Shown piece after piece: positions 16,182-24,488 of a stretch of 64,000 nucleotides of DNA (the stretch's first letter is position 1; each line of letters starts with the position of its first letter). A program made the translations under genes and the position numbers. This DNA is from VFJQ01 sp044226525 (GTDB taxonomy: Bacteria > Verrucomicrobiota > Verrucomicrobiia > Chthoniobacterales > Chthoniobacteraceae): assembly GCA_044226525.1 (NCBI GenBank), contig JBGAGV010000007.1:124001-188000 (forward strand). The letters run 5' to 3'. The notes beneath the pieces are model-generated. The model was not told where the DNA came from, ran no database searches, and saw nothing but the letters and a program-made list of their open reading frames with translations.

Positions 16182-17600
16182 GTGAAACTTCTCTTCGCCT
16201 CCCTCGCCCTCACGTCCACGCTCGCATTCGCCGCAGAGCCAAACTGGCCGCAATTTCGCGGGCCAGACAGTTCGGGCGTCGCGGACCCGAGCGACCCGCC
16301 GGTGCATTTCGGGCCCGACGCGGACGTGGTTTGGAAGGTCTCGCTGCCCTCTGGAAACTCGTCGCCCTGCGTCTGGGGGGATCGCATTTTCCTCACCGGC
16401 TTCAGCGAAGGGAAGCTTGAGACACTGTGCCTGCGCCGGAGTGACGGCTCCGAGATCTGGCGGCAAACCGCACCAGCCGAAAAGGTTGAGCCGACGCATC
16501 GCCTCGGCAATCCCGCCACCCCAACCTGCGCGATCGATGGCGAGCGTGTCTTCGCCTGCTTCGGCTCCTTCGGCCTGCTCGCTTACGATTTCGAGGGCCA
16601 GGAGCAGTGGCGGTTGCCATTGCCTGAACCGAATCTTGAATTCGGCACCTCCGCTTCGCCGATCGTCGCCGATGGACGCGTCTTCCTCGTGCACGATCAG
16701 GATGAAGGTTCGTTCCTGCTCGCAGTCGATGCGCGCACGGGCAAAACCCTGTGGCGCAAGGAGCGCCCCGAATTCCGCCGCAGCTTCGCCACGCCGATCC
16801 TCTGGAAACACGATGGCGCGGAGGAACTGATTGTCCCCGGCTCGATCTGGCTGAAATCGTATAATCCCAGCGACGGAGGTGAGCGGTGGACCTTCAGCGG
16901 CACATCCCGCGTGGCGTGCAGTTCGCCGGTCGCGGGCGATGGCATGCTCTTCAGCGCGAGCTGGAATGTCGGCGGCGATGCGGATAGCCGCGTGACGATG
17001 GAACCATTCGAGGACTTCATGCGCAGCATCAACAAACCGGCTGACGCGCTGCTCACAAAAGACGACATGCCGAAGAGCCCCGTGCGCGATCGCTTCTCGC
17101 AGATGGACCTGAATAAAAACGGCGAGGTCACCCGCGAGGAATGGGAAGGCATGCGGACCATGTTTGCCCGGGCGGGAAATGCCGTGCTCGCCATTCGCCC
17201 CGGCGGCCACGACGAAATCGCCAACTCCAACCTCCTCGCGTGGAAAAGCACGCGCAGCCTGCCCTATGTCGCCTCGCCGCTCTACTACCGCGGCCGGCTT
17301 TACACGATCAAAAATGGCGGCCTGGCCTCGTGCTACGACGCCAAAACCGGCGAACCGCATTATCAGGACCACCGCCTCGATGCGCCGGGCGACTACTACG
17401 CCTCCCTCATCGCCGGGAATGGCCGCATCTATTTCACCTCGCAGAACGGGGTGGTCACGGTCGTGGCCGCAGGTGATACCCCGGAAGTCCTCGCCCGGGC
17501 CGACTTTCACGAGAAGATCATGGCCACGCCGGCTGTCGTCGGAGAGACGCTCTATCTGCGCACGGAGAAGAGCCTTTATTCACTCCGGGAAGCAAAGTAG
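16182..17600 (+). CDS. Exported PQQ-like beta-propeller protein with an EF-hand-like loop
   Basis: 472 residues from a GTG at 16182, chosen because it gives a complete signal peptide (MKLLFASLALTSTLAFAA). The mature part starts with NWPQFRGPDSSGVAD, the standard opening of exported PQQ_2-type propellers of Verrucomicrobia and Planctomycetes. It contains repeating blade motifs such as LCLRRSDGSEIWRQ, LAVDARTGKTLWRK and YDAKTGEPHYQD. Residues 309-320 (DLNKNGEVTREE) match the 12-residue calcium-binding EF-hand loop, placed in an extra segment of about 80 residues between blades. PQQ-dependent catalysis is not shown; many such proteins are structural or binding. Substrate unknown. Confidence 0.85.
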   Translation: MKLLFASLALTSTLAFAAEPNWPQFRGPDSSGVADPSDPPVHFGPDADVVWKVSLPSGNSSPCVWGDRIFLTGFSEGKLETLCLRRSDGSEIWRQTAPAEKVEPTHRLGNPATPTCAIDGERVFACFGSFGLLAYDFEGQEQWRLPLPEPNLEFGTSASPIVADGRVFLVHDQDEGSFLLAVDARTGKTLWRKERPEFRRSFATPILWKHDGAEELIVPGSIWLKSYNPSDGGERWTFSGTSRVACSSPVAGDGMLFSASWNVGGDADSRVTMEPFEDFMRSINKPADALLTKDDMPKSPVRDRFSQMDLNKNGEVTREEWEGMRTMFARAGNAVLAIRPGGHDEIANSNLLAWKSTRSLPYVASPLYYRGRLYTIKNGGLASCYDAKTGEPHYQDHRLDAPGDYYASLIAGNGRIYFTSQNGVVTVVAAGDTPEVLARADFHEKIMATPAVVGETLYLRTEKSLYSLREAK

Positions 17601-18190
17601 CCGCTTCCGCGGGAACCCGCTTGGACCAATGGGGATGCCATCGTGGCGAAATAGTGTGTTTATTGTGTCTGTTGGCACCGAACGTTTCGAGCGCTGCAGC
17701 GCCGAGGGGGCCGCGTCTTCGGAAGGGCGACCAGACCGCGTGAGTAATTTCATAGGCGCCTAATTTCAGCCCCGGCGCGAATCCGCGCGAACCGTCCTTT
17801 CCCTCCATTCCGTGCGTTCCGGGTTTATTTTGGTTTGTGGGCCGCAGATGGGGAATGGAAACCGCAGATTTGTCGCCAGGTTGGCTGCCGTGTTGCCACC
17901 TTAGTCTGCAGCATGGGCCTCCGGCCAGCAGAAGGATCGCGTTCGCGCGGCAGTCCGCCTCGACCTGCCTTCGGCAGTCGCGGCTCAGTGCAGATTCAGG
18001 GATGCCACGGATGAGTAAATGTCTTCTCCATGGCCTCCGAAAACTGGCTTCACTCCGTGCCATTCCCCCTTCCCCTTTCCGGATCTCCCTAGGAAACAGA
18101 TAAAGAGGCAGGAGGGAGAGCAGAGAAACGCGCCCCTCCCGTTGACTTGCCGAAGGTCGGCTCTACTCTGCGCCCCTCGCTGACGCGCCT
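17601..18190. other. Gene-free stretch of 590 bases
   Basis: No convincing coding frame on either strand. It has GCGGG-AA-CCCGC just after the propeller stop and CTGCC-TTC-GGCAG near 17968, short perfect hairpins without T-tracts. The middle part has the patchwork look of decayed intergenic repeats (CCGCAGATGGGGAATGG, GGATGCCACGGATGAG). The last 60 bases carry the probable promoter of the downstream fusion gene. Confidence 0.5.
18142..18169 (+). promoter_or_regulatory. Probable promoter of the phosphatase-RpiB-GlyA gene
   Basis: TTGACT at 18142-18147 and TACTCT at 18164-18169 with a 16-base spacer, ending 21 bases before the TTG start codon. Reasonable sigma70-type match located in the only sizeable gap upstream of the gene. 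Confidence 0.4.
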
Positions 18191-20389
18191 TTGAAACACA
18201 TCCTCTTTGTCTGCACCGGAAACATCTGCCGCAGCCCCATGGCTGAGGGACTCTTCCGTGCAGCGGTCAAACATTCGCCCGATTTTGAAGTCGCCTCCGC
18301 CGGCGTGAGTGCCGCCGAAGGGCAATCGCCCAGTGAGCCAGGCATCGCCGCCTGCCGCGCCATCGGCGTGGACATCACCGATATCGTCAGCGCGCAGCTC
18401 GACGAGGATGCCGTCGCCTGGGCCACGCATATCTTTGCCATGACGCGCGGGCACTACGAGACCATCCGGCTTTTCTTCCCCGAAGCCGAGGGCAAGCTCT
18501 GGCTGCTCGCCGATTTCATCCCGAATCGAAAAGGTCCGCCGGACGTCCCCGACCCCATCGGCATGGGCCTCGGCGCCTACATCGAGTGCCGCGATTCGCT
18601 CCGCTCGGCCATTCCCCATCTCCTTAAATTGATCGACCCCACTTTTTCCATGAGCACGTCCACCACACCGAACGAACCCGCTTCCAGCAGCAAGTCCGCG
18701 CGTCCGCTCCGCATCGCCCTCGGCGCCGATCACGCCGCCGTCGAACTCAAGGCTGCCGTGCACGCCTACCTGAGCAAACGCGGCGATGCCGTGAGCGATC
18801 TCGGCACCCATACCAAGGACTCGGTGGATTATAACGACTACGCCGAGGCCGTGTGCCAGGAAGTCATCGCCGGACGCGCCGACTTCGGCGTCCTCATGTG
18901 CTCGAGCGGCATCGGCATGAGCATCATGGCCAATCGCCATTCGCAGATTCGCGCAGCCGTCATCACCAACGCGACCGACGCCGCCATCACACGCCAGCAC
19001 AACAACGCCAACGTCCTCTGCCTCGGCGCCCGCAACGTCAGCGCGACCGATGCCCCGAAGATCATCGAAGCGTTCGTCACCGCGCAGTTCGAAGGCGGAC
19101 GCCACGAACGCCGCGTGAACAAACTCACCTGCGGCGTCGGCCCGAGCGCCCGCGTCTCGCTGACCGAAGGCGATCCCGACATCGCCTCCGCCATCGCCGC
19201 GGAAAAGAAGCGCCAGTTCGAAAACATCGAACTCATCGCCAGCGAAAACTTTACCAGCCGCGCCGTGATGGAAGCGCAGGGCTCCTGCCTCACCAACAAA
19301 TACGCCGAGGGTTACCCCGGAAAGCGCTGGTATGGCGGGTGCGAAGAAGTGGACAAGGTCGAGCAACTCGCCATCGACCGCGCCTGCCAGCTCTTCGGTG
19401 CGAAGTTTGCGAACGTGCAGCCGCACTCCGGTTCGCAGGCCAATGCCGCCGTCTATTTCAGCGTGCTCCAGCCCGGCGACAAAGTGCTCGGCATGAACCT
19501 CGCCCACGGCGGCCACCTCACCCACGGCAACCCGGCGAACTTCTCCGGCCGCTTCTACCAGTTCTGCCAATACGGTGTCCGCCAGGGCGATGAACGCATC
19601 GACTACGATGAACTCGCCGAAGTCGCCAAGCGCGAGCAGCCGAAGATGATCACCGCTGGCGCCAGCGCCTACCCGCGCATCATCGACTTCAAGCGCATGA
19701 GCGAAATCGCCAAGAGCGTCGGTGCTTATCTCTTCGTGGACATGGCGCACATCGCCGGCCTCGTCGCCGCGGGCGTGCATCCGTCGCCGATGGAACATGC
19801 CGACTTCGTCACCTCGACGACGCACAAATCCCTGCGTGGCCCACGGGGCGGCATCATCCTCACGAATAGCGAAGAGCTGATCAAAAAAATCAACAGCCAG
19901 GTCTTCCCCGGCGTGCAGGGCGGCCCGCTCATGCACGTCATCGCGGGCAAAGCCGTGTGCTTCCTCGAAGCGCTCCAGCCGAACTTCCGCGATTACCAGC
20001 AACAGGTGGTGCAAAACGCCAAGGCCCTCGCTGGCGCACTCGCGCACAAAGGTTACCGCATTGTCAGCGGCGGCACCGATAACCACCTCATGCTCGTGGA
20101 CCTCCGCCCGCGCGGCCTCAATGGCAAGATCGCCAGCGAGACCCTCGATCATGCCGGCATCACCGTGAACAAAAACGGCATTCCGTTCGACACCGAAAAA
20201 ATCACCCTCGGCGGTGGCATTCGCATCGGCACTCCGGCCGCGACGACCCGCGGCATGAAGGAAGAGGAAATGTTCCAGGTCGCCGACTTCATCGACCGCG
20301 CCCTCAACGCCCGCGACAATCCCGCCGAACTGGCGAAGATCCGCGACGAAGTCCGCGCCTTCACCAGCCGCTACCCGCTGCCGGGATGA
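18191..20389 (+). CDS. glyA: Triple fusion: low-molecular-weight phosphatase - ribose-5-phosphate isomerase B - serine hydroxymethyltransferase
   Basis: One uninterrupted 732-codon frame from a TTG at 18191. Residues 1-150 are a low-molecular-weight phosphatase: active-site loop VCTGNICRS (C8, R14) and the acid in VPDPIG. After a Ser/Thr/Pro-rich linker with an internal Met154, residues about 174-318 are RpiB: ALGADHAAVELK, VDYNDYAEAV, active-site C237 in MCSSGIG, and HNNANVLCLG. From about 322 to the end is GlyA: IELIASENF, EGYPGKRWYGGCE, HSGSQAN and PLP-binding Lys546 in STTHKSLRGPRGG. RpiB and GlyA are joined with no Met or stop between them. Separate genes in the same order are known in Bacillus (ywlE-ywlF-ywlG-glyA). 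Ile12 fits a tyrosine-type rather than arginine-type phosphatase. Whether the chain is processed is unknown. Confidence 0.9.
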   Translation: MKHILFVCTGNICRSPMAEGLFRAAVKHSPDFEVASAGVSAAEGQSPSEPGIAACRAIGVDITDIVSAQLDEDAVAWATHIFAMTRGHYETIRLFFPEAEGKLWLLADFIPNRKGPPDVPDPIGMGLGAYIECRDSLRSAIPHLLKLIDPTFSMSTSTTPNEPASSSKSARPLRIALGADHAAVELKAAVHAYLSKRGDAVSDLGTHTKDSVDYNDYAEAVCQEVIAGRADFGVLMCSSGIGMSIMANRHSQIRAAVITNATDAAITRQHNNANVLCLGARNVSATDAPKIIEAFVTAQFEGGRHERRVNKLTCGVGPSARVSLTEGDPDIASAIAAEKKRQFENIELIASENFTSRAVMEAQGSCLTNKYAEGYPGKRWYGGCEEVDKVEQLAIDRACQLFGAKFANVQPHSGSQANAAVYFSVLQPGDKVLGMNLAHGGHLTHGNPANFSGRFYQFCQYGVRQGDERIDYDELAEVAKREQPKMITAGASAYPRIIDFKRMSEIAKSVGAYLFVDMAHIAGLVAAGVHPSPMEHADFVTSTTHKSLRGPRGGIILTNSEELIKKINSQVFPGVQGGPLMHVIAGKAVCFLEALQPNFRDYQQQVVQNAKALAGALAHKGYRIVSGGTDNHLMLVDLRPRGLNGKIASETLDHAGITVNKNGIPFDTEKITLGGGIRIGTPAATTRGMKEEEMFQVADFIDRALNARDNPAELAKIRDEVRAFTSRYPLPG

Positions 20390-20613
20390 GCCCCTTCCCT
20401 GCGCCCGGCAAAATGAAGATCGTCGGCCGCCGGCTGCGTCAGCCCGGCACGCCTGCGGAGAATTATGCCCGGGCTGTGGTGCTGCAACGGCAGGCCGACC
20501 TGCTCAATCCTTTCCCAAAGCCGCGTGGTTTCATCTATCGTGCCAGAACGTGGGAGGATCTCACCCGCTGGCGCAACACACAGGAAAATCCGCGCCTCTG
20601 GCGGCGCCAGTAA
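20386..20613 (+). CDS. Small hypothetical protein paired with a nucleotidyltransferase
   Basis: 75 residues; the ATG at 20386 overlaps the glyA stop (ATGA). A second possible start is Met10 at 20413, where the sequence becomes more family-like (MKIVGRRLRQPGTPAENYA). The product is basic, rich in Arg and Pro, with a C-terminal RTWEDLTRWRNTQENPRLW segment. I cannot assign a function. It ends 8 bases before the start of a nucleotidyltransferase-like gene, and the two together form a compact module between the glyA 3' end and a second, diverged copy of it. The pairing resembles a two-component small module such as toxin-antitoxin, but no toxin motif is seen. Confidence 0.6.
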   Translation: MSPFPAPGKMKIVGRRLRQPGTPAENYARAVVLQRQADLLNPFPKPRGFIYRARTWEDLTRWRNTQENPRLWRRQ

Positions 20614-20617
20614 AGGA
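20612..20617 (+). promoter_or_regulatory. Ribosome binding site deciding a GTG start
   Basis: AAAGGA at 20612-20617, 4 bases before the GTG at 20622. It is one of the few clear Shine-Dalgarno-like sites in the window and supports GTG 20622 over the upstream start at 20550, which lies within the preceding gene. Confidence 0.55.
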
Positions 20618-20621
20618 CAGC

Positions 20622-21083
20622 GTGCCTGACCTCAGCCCACTTCCCAAAGTGTGCGCCCTGCTCAATCGCCACGGAGCAGCCTATCTGATCGTCGGTGCAC
20701 AGGCCGGCATTCTGCACGGCTACGTTCGCACGACCGAAGACGTCGATCTACTCATTCCCGATGACGTCGCCAACCATCAGCGGGTGATCGATGCGTTGGC
20801 AGAATTGGAAGATCACGCCGCTGCGGAACTGACACCTCAGGACCTGATCGACAACGTCGTGGTTAAAATCGCTGACGAGGTGGAAGTCGATGTCAGCACC
20901 CGTGCTTGGAAAATTGGTTATACCGACGCGATCGGGAGCGCCCGGCAGACAGAAGTCGAGGGAGTGCTGATCCCATTTGTCGATCTTCCCACGCTTATCG
21001 AATCCAAAACCACGTATCGCGAGCAGGATCGAGTGGACGTGCAGCACCTTCAATCCCTTCTCGAAAGGCGGGAACGAAAATAA
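20622..21083 (+). CDS. Minimal nucleotidyltransferase-like protein
   Basis: 153 residues from GTG 20622. The segment IVGAQAGILHGYVRTTEDVDLLI matches, in two overlapping parts, the G-G/A...HG...R-T-x-D-x-D pattern of minimal nucleotidyltransferases (AbiEii/DUF6036-like), where the D-x-D pair (EDVDLLI) binds metal. A C-terminal segment (FVDLPTLIESKTTYREQDRVDVQHL) matches the conserved L-x-x-x-K...R-x-K-D-x-x-D-xx-x-L region of the same families. Members often act as the antitoxin or modifying partner in two-gene stress modules. The upstream 75-residue protein would be its partner. Its C-terminal codons are immediately followed by a glyA-tail remnant. Activity not proven. Confidence 0.7.
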   Translation: MPDLSPLPKVCALLNRHGAAYLIVGAQAGILHGYVRTTEDVDLLIPDDVANHQRVIDALAELEDHAAAELTPQDLIDNVVVKIADEVEVDVSTRAWKIGYTDAIGSARQTEVEGVLIPFVDLPTLIESKTTYREQDRVDVQHLQSLLERRERK

Positions 21084-21084
21084 A

Positions 21085-21135
21085 GATCTGGGCCAGATCC
21101 GCGCCTCCACCAACCGCTATTCGTTGCCGGGCTAA
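21085..21135 (+). pseudogene. Displaced remnant of a glyA 3' end
   Basis: Translated in one frame this reads DLGQIRASTNRYSLPG and stop, matching the real GlyA C-terminus (ELAKIR, four residues absent from the remnant, then AFTSRYPLPG, stop). Over the last 32 bases before the stop there are six differences, about half of them silent. It has no start and begins directly after the nucleotidyltransferase stop. The two glyA ends therefore flank the two-gene module as imperfect direct repeats. Confidence 0.7.
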
Positions 21136-21245
21136 GTTTTCCATCGCGACACTTTCCCAACCAAACATTTACGCACCCACTCTGTCATGTGGGGCGATTC
21201 CTGCTAAGCTCTGGCAGTCTGCGCCGAATATCCGAGCGACCGACC

Positions 21246-22853
21246 ATGAGCTCACCGAAAGTTACCCCACGCCTGCTGCATCTGGAGGACCACGATAGCG
21301 ATGCAGTCCTTGTGCGCCTCGCCCTGATGGACCATCCGCTCTCGTGCGATGTGTTTCTCGCCAAGGACAGCGATGAATTTCGCGCCGCCGTCACGCGAGG
21401 ACGCTTCGACTGCATCCTTTCCGACAGCGCGGTCACGGGCCTTGAAGGCCTGGCCGCACTGAAACTGGCCCGGCAGGTCGATCAAAACATCCCCTTCATC
21501 TTCGTCTGCGGTGATCGCTCGCCATCCGACATCGCCGAGCTCAAAGCGGCCGGCGCCACGGATTTCGTATCCAAGAACGAGTTATCCAAGCTGGCAGGCA
21601 CCGTGCAACGTGCGCTGCATCCGAATCCGGCGGAGGAATCCCCGAAATCGCCGTCCGTGCCTGCGAACCCGATGGAACGACTCATCGCGGTGGTCCAGCA
21701 GCTTTCCCTCGCTCGCGACCTCGCCACCATCATGGACATCGTGCGCCATGCCGCTCGGGAACTCACCGGCGCCGACGGCGCCACCTTCGTGCTCCGCGAT
21801 GGCGATCAGTGCCACTACGCGGAAGAGGACGCTATCAGCCCGCTCTGGAAAGATTGTCGTTTCCCCATGAGCGCGTGCATCAGCGGCTGGGCCATGCTGA
21901 ACCGGCAGCAAGCCGTCATCGAGGATATCTATGCCGACCCGCGCATTCCCGCCGACGCCTATCGCCCCACCTTCGTAAAGAGCCTCGTGATGGTGCCGAT
22001 TCGTAAGGATTCACCCATCGGTGCCATCGGCACTTATTGGGCCGCGCGGCGTCTGGCCACGCCGCAGGAAGTGCAACTCCTCCAGGCGCTCGCTGACAGC
22101 ACTTCCATCGCCATGGAAAACGTCGCGCTCTATGCCGACCTCGAAAATCGCGTGCGCGAACGCACCGCCGAATTGCATGCTGCTTATCGCGATATGGAAT
22201 CCTTTTCCTACTCCGTTTCGCATGACCTGCGTGCGCCCCTGCGCAGCATCGCCGGTTTCGGACAACTCCTGCAGCGTCGCGATTCCGCGACCCTCGATGA
22301 AACGGCTCGCGGTTATCTCAGCCACATTCTCGATAGCGCCACCCACATGGGCTGCCTTATCGATAGCCTGCTCAAGCTCGCCGGCATCGGCCGTGCTTCA
22401 TTCCGGCAAGAGCCCGTCGATCTCGCGGGCCTCGCGCGCGAGATCGTGGCCGAGCTGCGCGAACGATCCCCGGAGCGTGACGTGGAAGTCATCCTGCCGG
22501 CCAAACTCACCGTTCAAGGCGATCCTGATCTCCTTCGTTCCGTCATCGAAAACCTTCTCTCCAACGCTTGGAAATACTCCTCCAAGCGCCCCGACGCCCG
22601 CATCGAATTCGCCACCACCACCGACGTCGACGGCCAGCAGATTTTTCACGTCCGCGATAACGGTGCCGGGTTCGATCCGAAATACGCGGACAAACTCTTC
22701 CGCGTCTTCCAGCGGCTCCACGCCGCAAACGAATTTCCCGGCACCGGCGTCGGTCTCGCCACCGTTCAGCGCATCATCCAGAAACACGGCGGCAACATCT
22801 GGGCCAAGTCCACCGAAGGCCAAGGCGCGACGTTCTATTTTACGCTCGGCTGA
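21246..22853 (+). CDS. Hybrid REC-GAF-histidine kinase
   Basis: 535 residues from ATG 21246 (MSSPKVTPRLLHLEDHDSD). Order: receiver domain (about 1-120) with the E-D acidic pair and probable phospho-acceptor in ILSDSAVTGLEG; GAF domain (about 145-305; ATIMDIVRHAARELTGADGA, FVKSLVMVPIRKDSPIGAIGTY); coiled-coil linker; HisKA with the H-box SVSHDLRAPLRSI; HATPase_c with NLLSNAWKYSS, DNGAGFD and GTGVGLATVQRIIQ. No transmembrane segment, so a cytoplasmic kinase of the phytochrome-like/bacteriophytochrome-associated type but without a PHY domain or chromophore Cys. The usual P after the receiver Asp is missing (D-S-A-V-T). No adjacent regulator. Confidence 0.88.
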   Translation: MSSPKVTPRLLHLEDHDSDAVLVRLALMDHPLSCDVFLAKDSDEFRAAVTRGRFDCILSDSAVTGLEGLAALKLARQVDQNIPFIFVCGDRSPSDIAELKAAGATDFVSKNELSKLAGTVQRALHPNPAEESPKSPSVPANPMERLIAVVQQLSLARDLATIMDIVRHAARELTGADGATFVLRDGDQCHYAEEDAISPLWKDCRFPMSACISGWAMLNRQQAVIEDIYADPRIPADAYRPTFVKSLVMVPIRKDSPIGAIGTYWAARRLATPQEVQLLQALADSTSIAMENVALYADLENRVRERTAELHAAYRDMESFSYSVSHDLRAPLRSIAGFGQLLQRRDSATLDETARGYLSHILDSATHMGCLIDSLLKLAGIGRASFRQEPVDLAGLAREIVAELRERSPERDVEVILPAKLTVQGDPDLLRSVIENLLSNAWKYSSKRPDARIEFATTTDVDGQQIFHVRDNGAGFDPKYADKLFRVFQRLHAANEFPGTGVGLATVQRIIQKHGGNIWAKSTEGQGATFYFTLG

Positions 22854-22934
22854 ACTCTTTTTTGCTCATGCCATGGCGAGTCGGGTAAATGCGGGGTTGA
22901 AATACGCCGCCGGCGTTCGCACTCTCCACGAACC

Positions 22935-24482
22935 GTGAGCACCTCGACCTCGACCGACCAATCCGTGAACCCGCTGCGGGAAGGACTTTCCGCCCGGCCC
23001 ACCCCGCAGCCTTGCAACGTCGTCATCTTCGGCGCCTCGGGAGACCTTACCTTTCGCAAACTCATCCCGGCGCTCTACAATCTGCGCGCCGATGGCGATC
23101 TGCCCGCCGCGTTCAATGTTGTTGGCTTTGCCCGACGTGAAAAAACCGACGAAAGCTTCCGCAAGGAACTCGAAGAGCAGGCGCGCAAATTCTCGCGCCA
23201 GGGCATCAACGACGAACTGTGGGCGTCGTTTGCGAGCGGCATCTATTACCACACCAGCACGTTCGAAAATGCCGACGGCTACAAGTCACTCGCGAAGAAA
23301 CTCGACGAGCTCGACAACTCCAGCGGCACGAAAGGCAACCGCCTTTTTTATCTCAGCGTCGCGCCGAGCGAATTTCCCGTCATCCTCGAACAGCTCGCCA
23401 AAGCCGGCCTGAATAATGCCAAGGAGGGTGCATGGGCGCGGGTCATCGTCGAGAAACCCTTCGGCAAGGATCTCCCCAGCGCCCAGGCGCTGAACAAGGT
23501 GGTCAACGACGTTTTCCACGAAAAGCACACCTACCGCATCGACCACTACCTCGGGAAGGAAACCGCGCAGAACATCATGGTGCTGCGCTTCGCCAACGCG
23601 ATCCTTGAGCCACTATGGAATTCGCGCTACATCGACCACGTCCAGATCAGCGGCGCCGAACCGCTCGGCGTCGAAGGCCGCGGGCCCTACTACGAGACTA
23701 GTGGGGCCTTGCGCGACATGATCCAGAATCACCTCCTTCAGCTCCTCTCGCTCGTCGCGATGGAGCCGCCGGTGGAATTGAGCGCCGACGCCATTCGCGA
23801 CGAAAAAGTGAAGGTCCTCAAATCGCTGCGCCCCATGTCGCCGGAAGACGTCACCAAAAACGTCATCCGGGGCCAATACGCCGCCGGGGCCATCGGAGGG
23901 AAGGACGTGATCGCGTATCGTGCCGAAGATCGCGTGAATCCGGAATCGATGACCGAGACCTACGCTGCACTCAAGATTCACGTCGATACGTGGCGCTGGG
24001 CCGGCGTGCCGTTCTATGTGCGCTTCGGCAAACGCCTCGCCAAGGGCGCCACGGAAATCGCGATCCAGTTCAAGAACATCCCCCCGGTTCTTTTCAGCCG
24101 CGACATCGATATCGGCCCGAACGTCCTCGTCATCCGCATTCAGCCTGACGAAGGCATCTCCCTCCGCATCCAGGCCAAGCGCCCCGGCACCGCCATCAAT
24201 ATCGAGCCGGTGAAAATGGACTTCGCCTACGGCACCAGCTTCGGCAAAGCCTCGCCCGAAGCCTACGAGCGCCTGCTCCTCGATGCGATGTCCGGCGACG
24301 CGACCCTCTTCGCCCGCCGCGACGAAGTGGAAAACGCCTGGGCCTTCATCGATCGAATCGAAAACGCCTGGCACCACAGCGACAACCCGCCTCCCCTTGC
24401 CTTCTACCCCTCCGGCTCCTGGGGCCCGAAGGAAGCCGATGAAATGCTGGAGCGCGACGGCCGCGCCTGGCGTAGAATGTAA
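22935..24482 (+). CDS. zwf: Glucose-6-phosphate 1-dehydrogenase
   Basis: 515 residues from GTG 22935. N-terminal NADP motif VIFGASGDLTFRKLIP, IVEKPFGKDLPSA, the catalytic RIDHYLGKE with its Lys and His, LRFANAILEPLWN and the C-terminal substrate region DTWRWAGVPFYVRFGKRL. Catalyses the first oxidative step of the pentose phosphate pathway, producing 6-phosphogluconolactone and NADPH in the cytoplasm. The first 35 residues (Ser/Thr-rich) are a non-conserved extension, so the true start could be slightly downstream. Followed 6 bases later by opcA, its assembly/activation partner in cyanobacteria and actinobacteria; the two are probably one transcript. Confidence 0.95.
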   Translation: MSTSTSTDQSVNPLREGLSARPTPQPCNVVIFGASGDLTFRKLIPALYNLRADGDLPAAFNVVGFARREKTDESFRKELEEQARKFSRQGINDELWASFASGIYYHTSTFENADGYKSLAKKLDELDNSSGTKGNRLFYLSVAPSEFPVILEQLAKAGLNNAKEGAWARVIVEKPFGKDLPSAQALNKVVNDVFHEKHTYRIDHYLGKETAQNIMVLRFANAILEPLWNSRYIDHVQISGAEPLGVEGRGPYYETSGALRDMIQNHLLQLLSLVAMEPPVELSADAIRDEKVKVLKSLRPMSPEDVTKNVIRGQYAAGAIGGKDVIAYRAEDRVNPESMTETYAALKIHVDTWRWAGVPFYVRFGKRLAKGATEIAIQFKNIPPVLFSRDIDIGPNVLVIRIQPDEGISLRIQAKRPGTAINIEPVKMDFAYGTSFGKASPEAYERLLLDAMSGDATLFARRDEVENAWAFIDRIENAWHHSDNPPPLAFYPSGSWGPKEADEMLERDGRAWRRM

Positions 24483-24488
24483 ATCGCC

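Noticed and set aside
17518..18063. 181-codon minus-strand frame in the 590-base gap
   Set aside because: Arg/Ser-rich with no conserved pattern, crossing the propeller gene end; more likely non-coding.
18089..20152. 687-codon open frame on the minus strand opposite the triple fusion
   Set aside because: It lies entirely against a gene with three recognisable enzymes. Its translation is rich in Asp, Val, Gly and Ala with no motifs, the usual mirror of high-GC coding.
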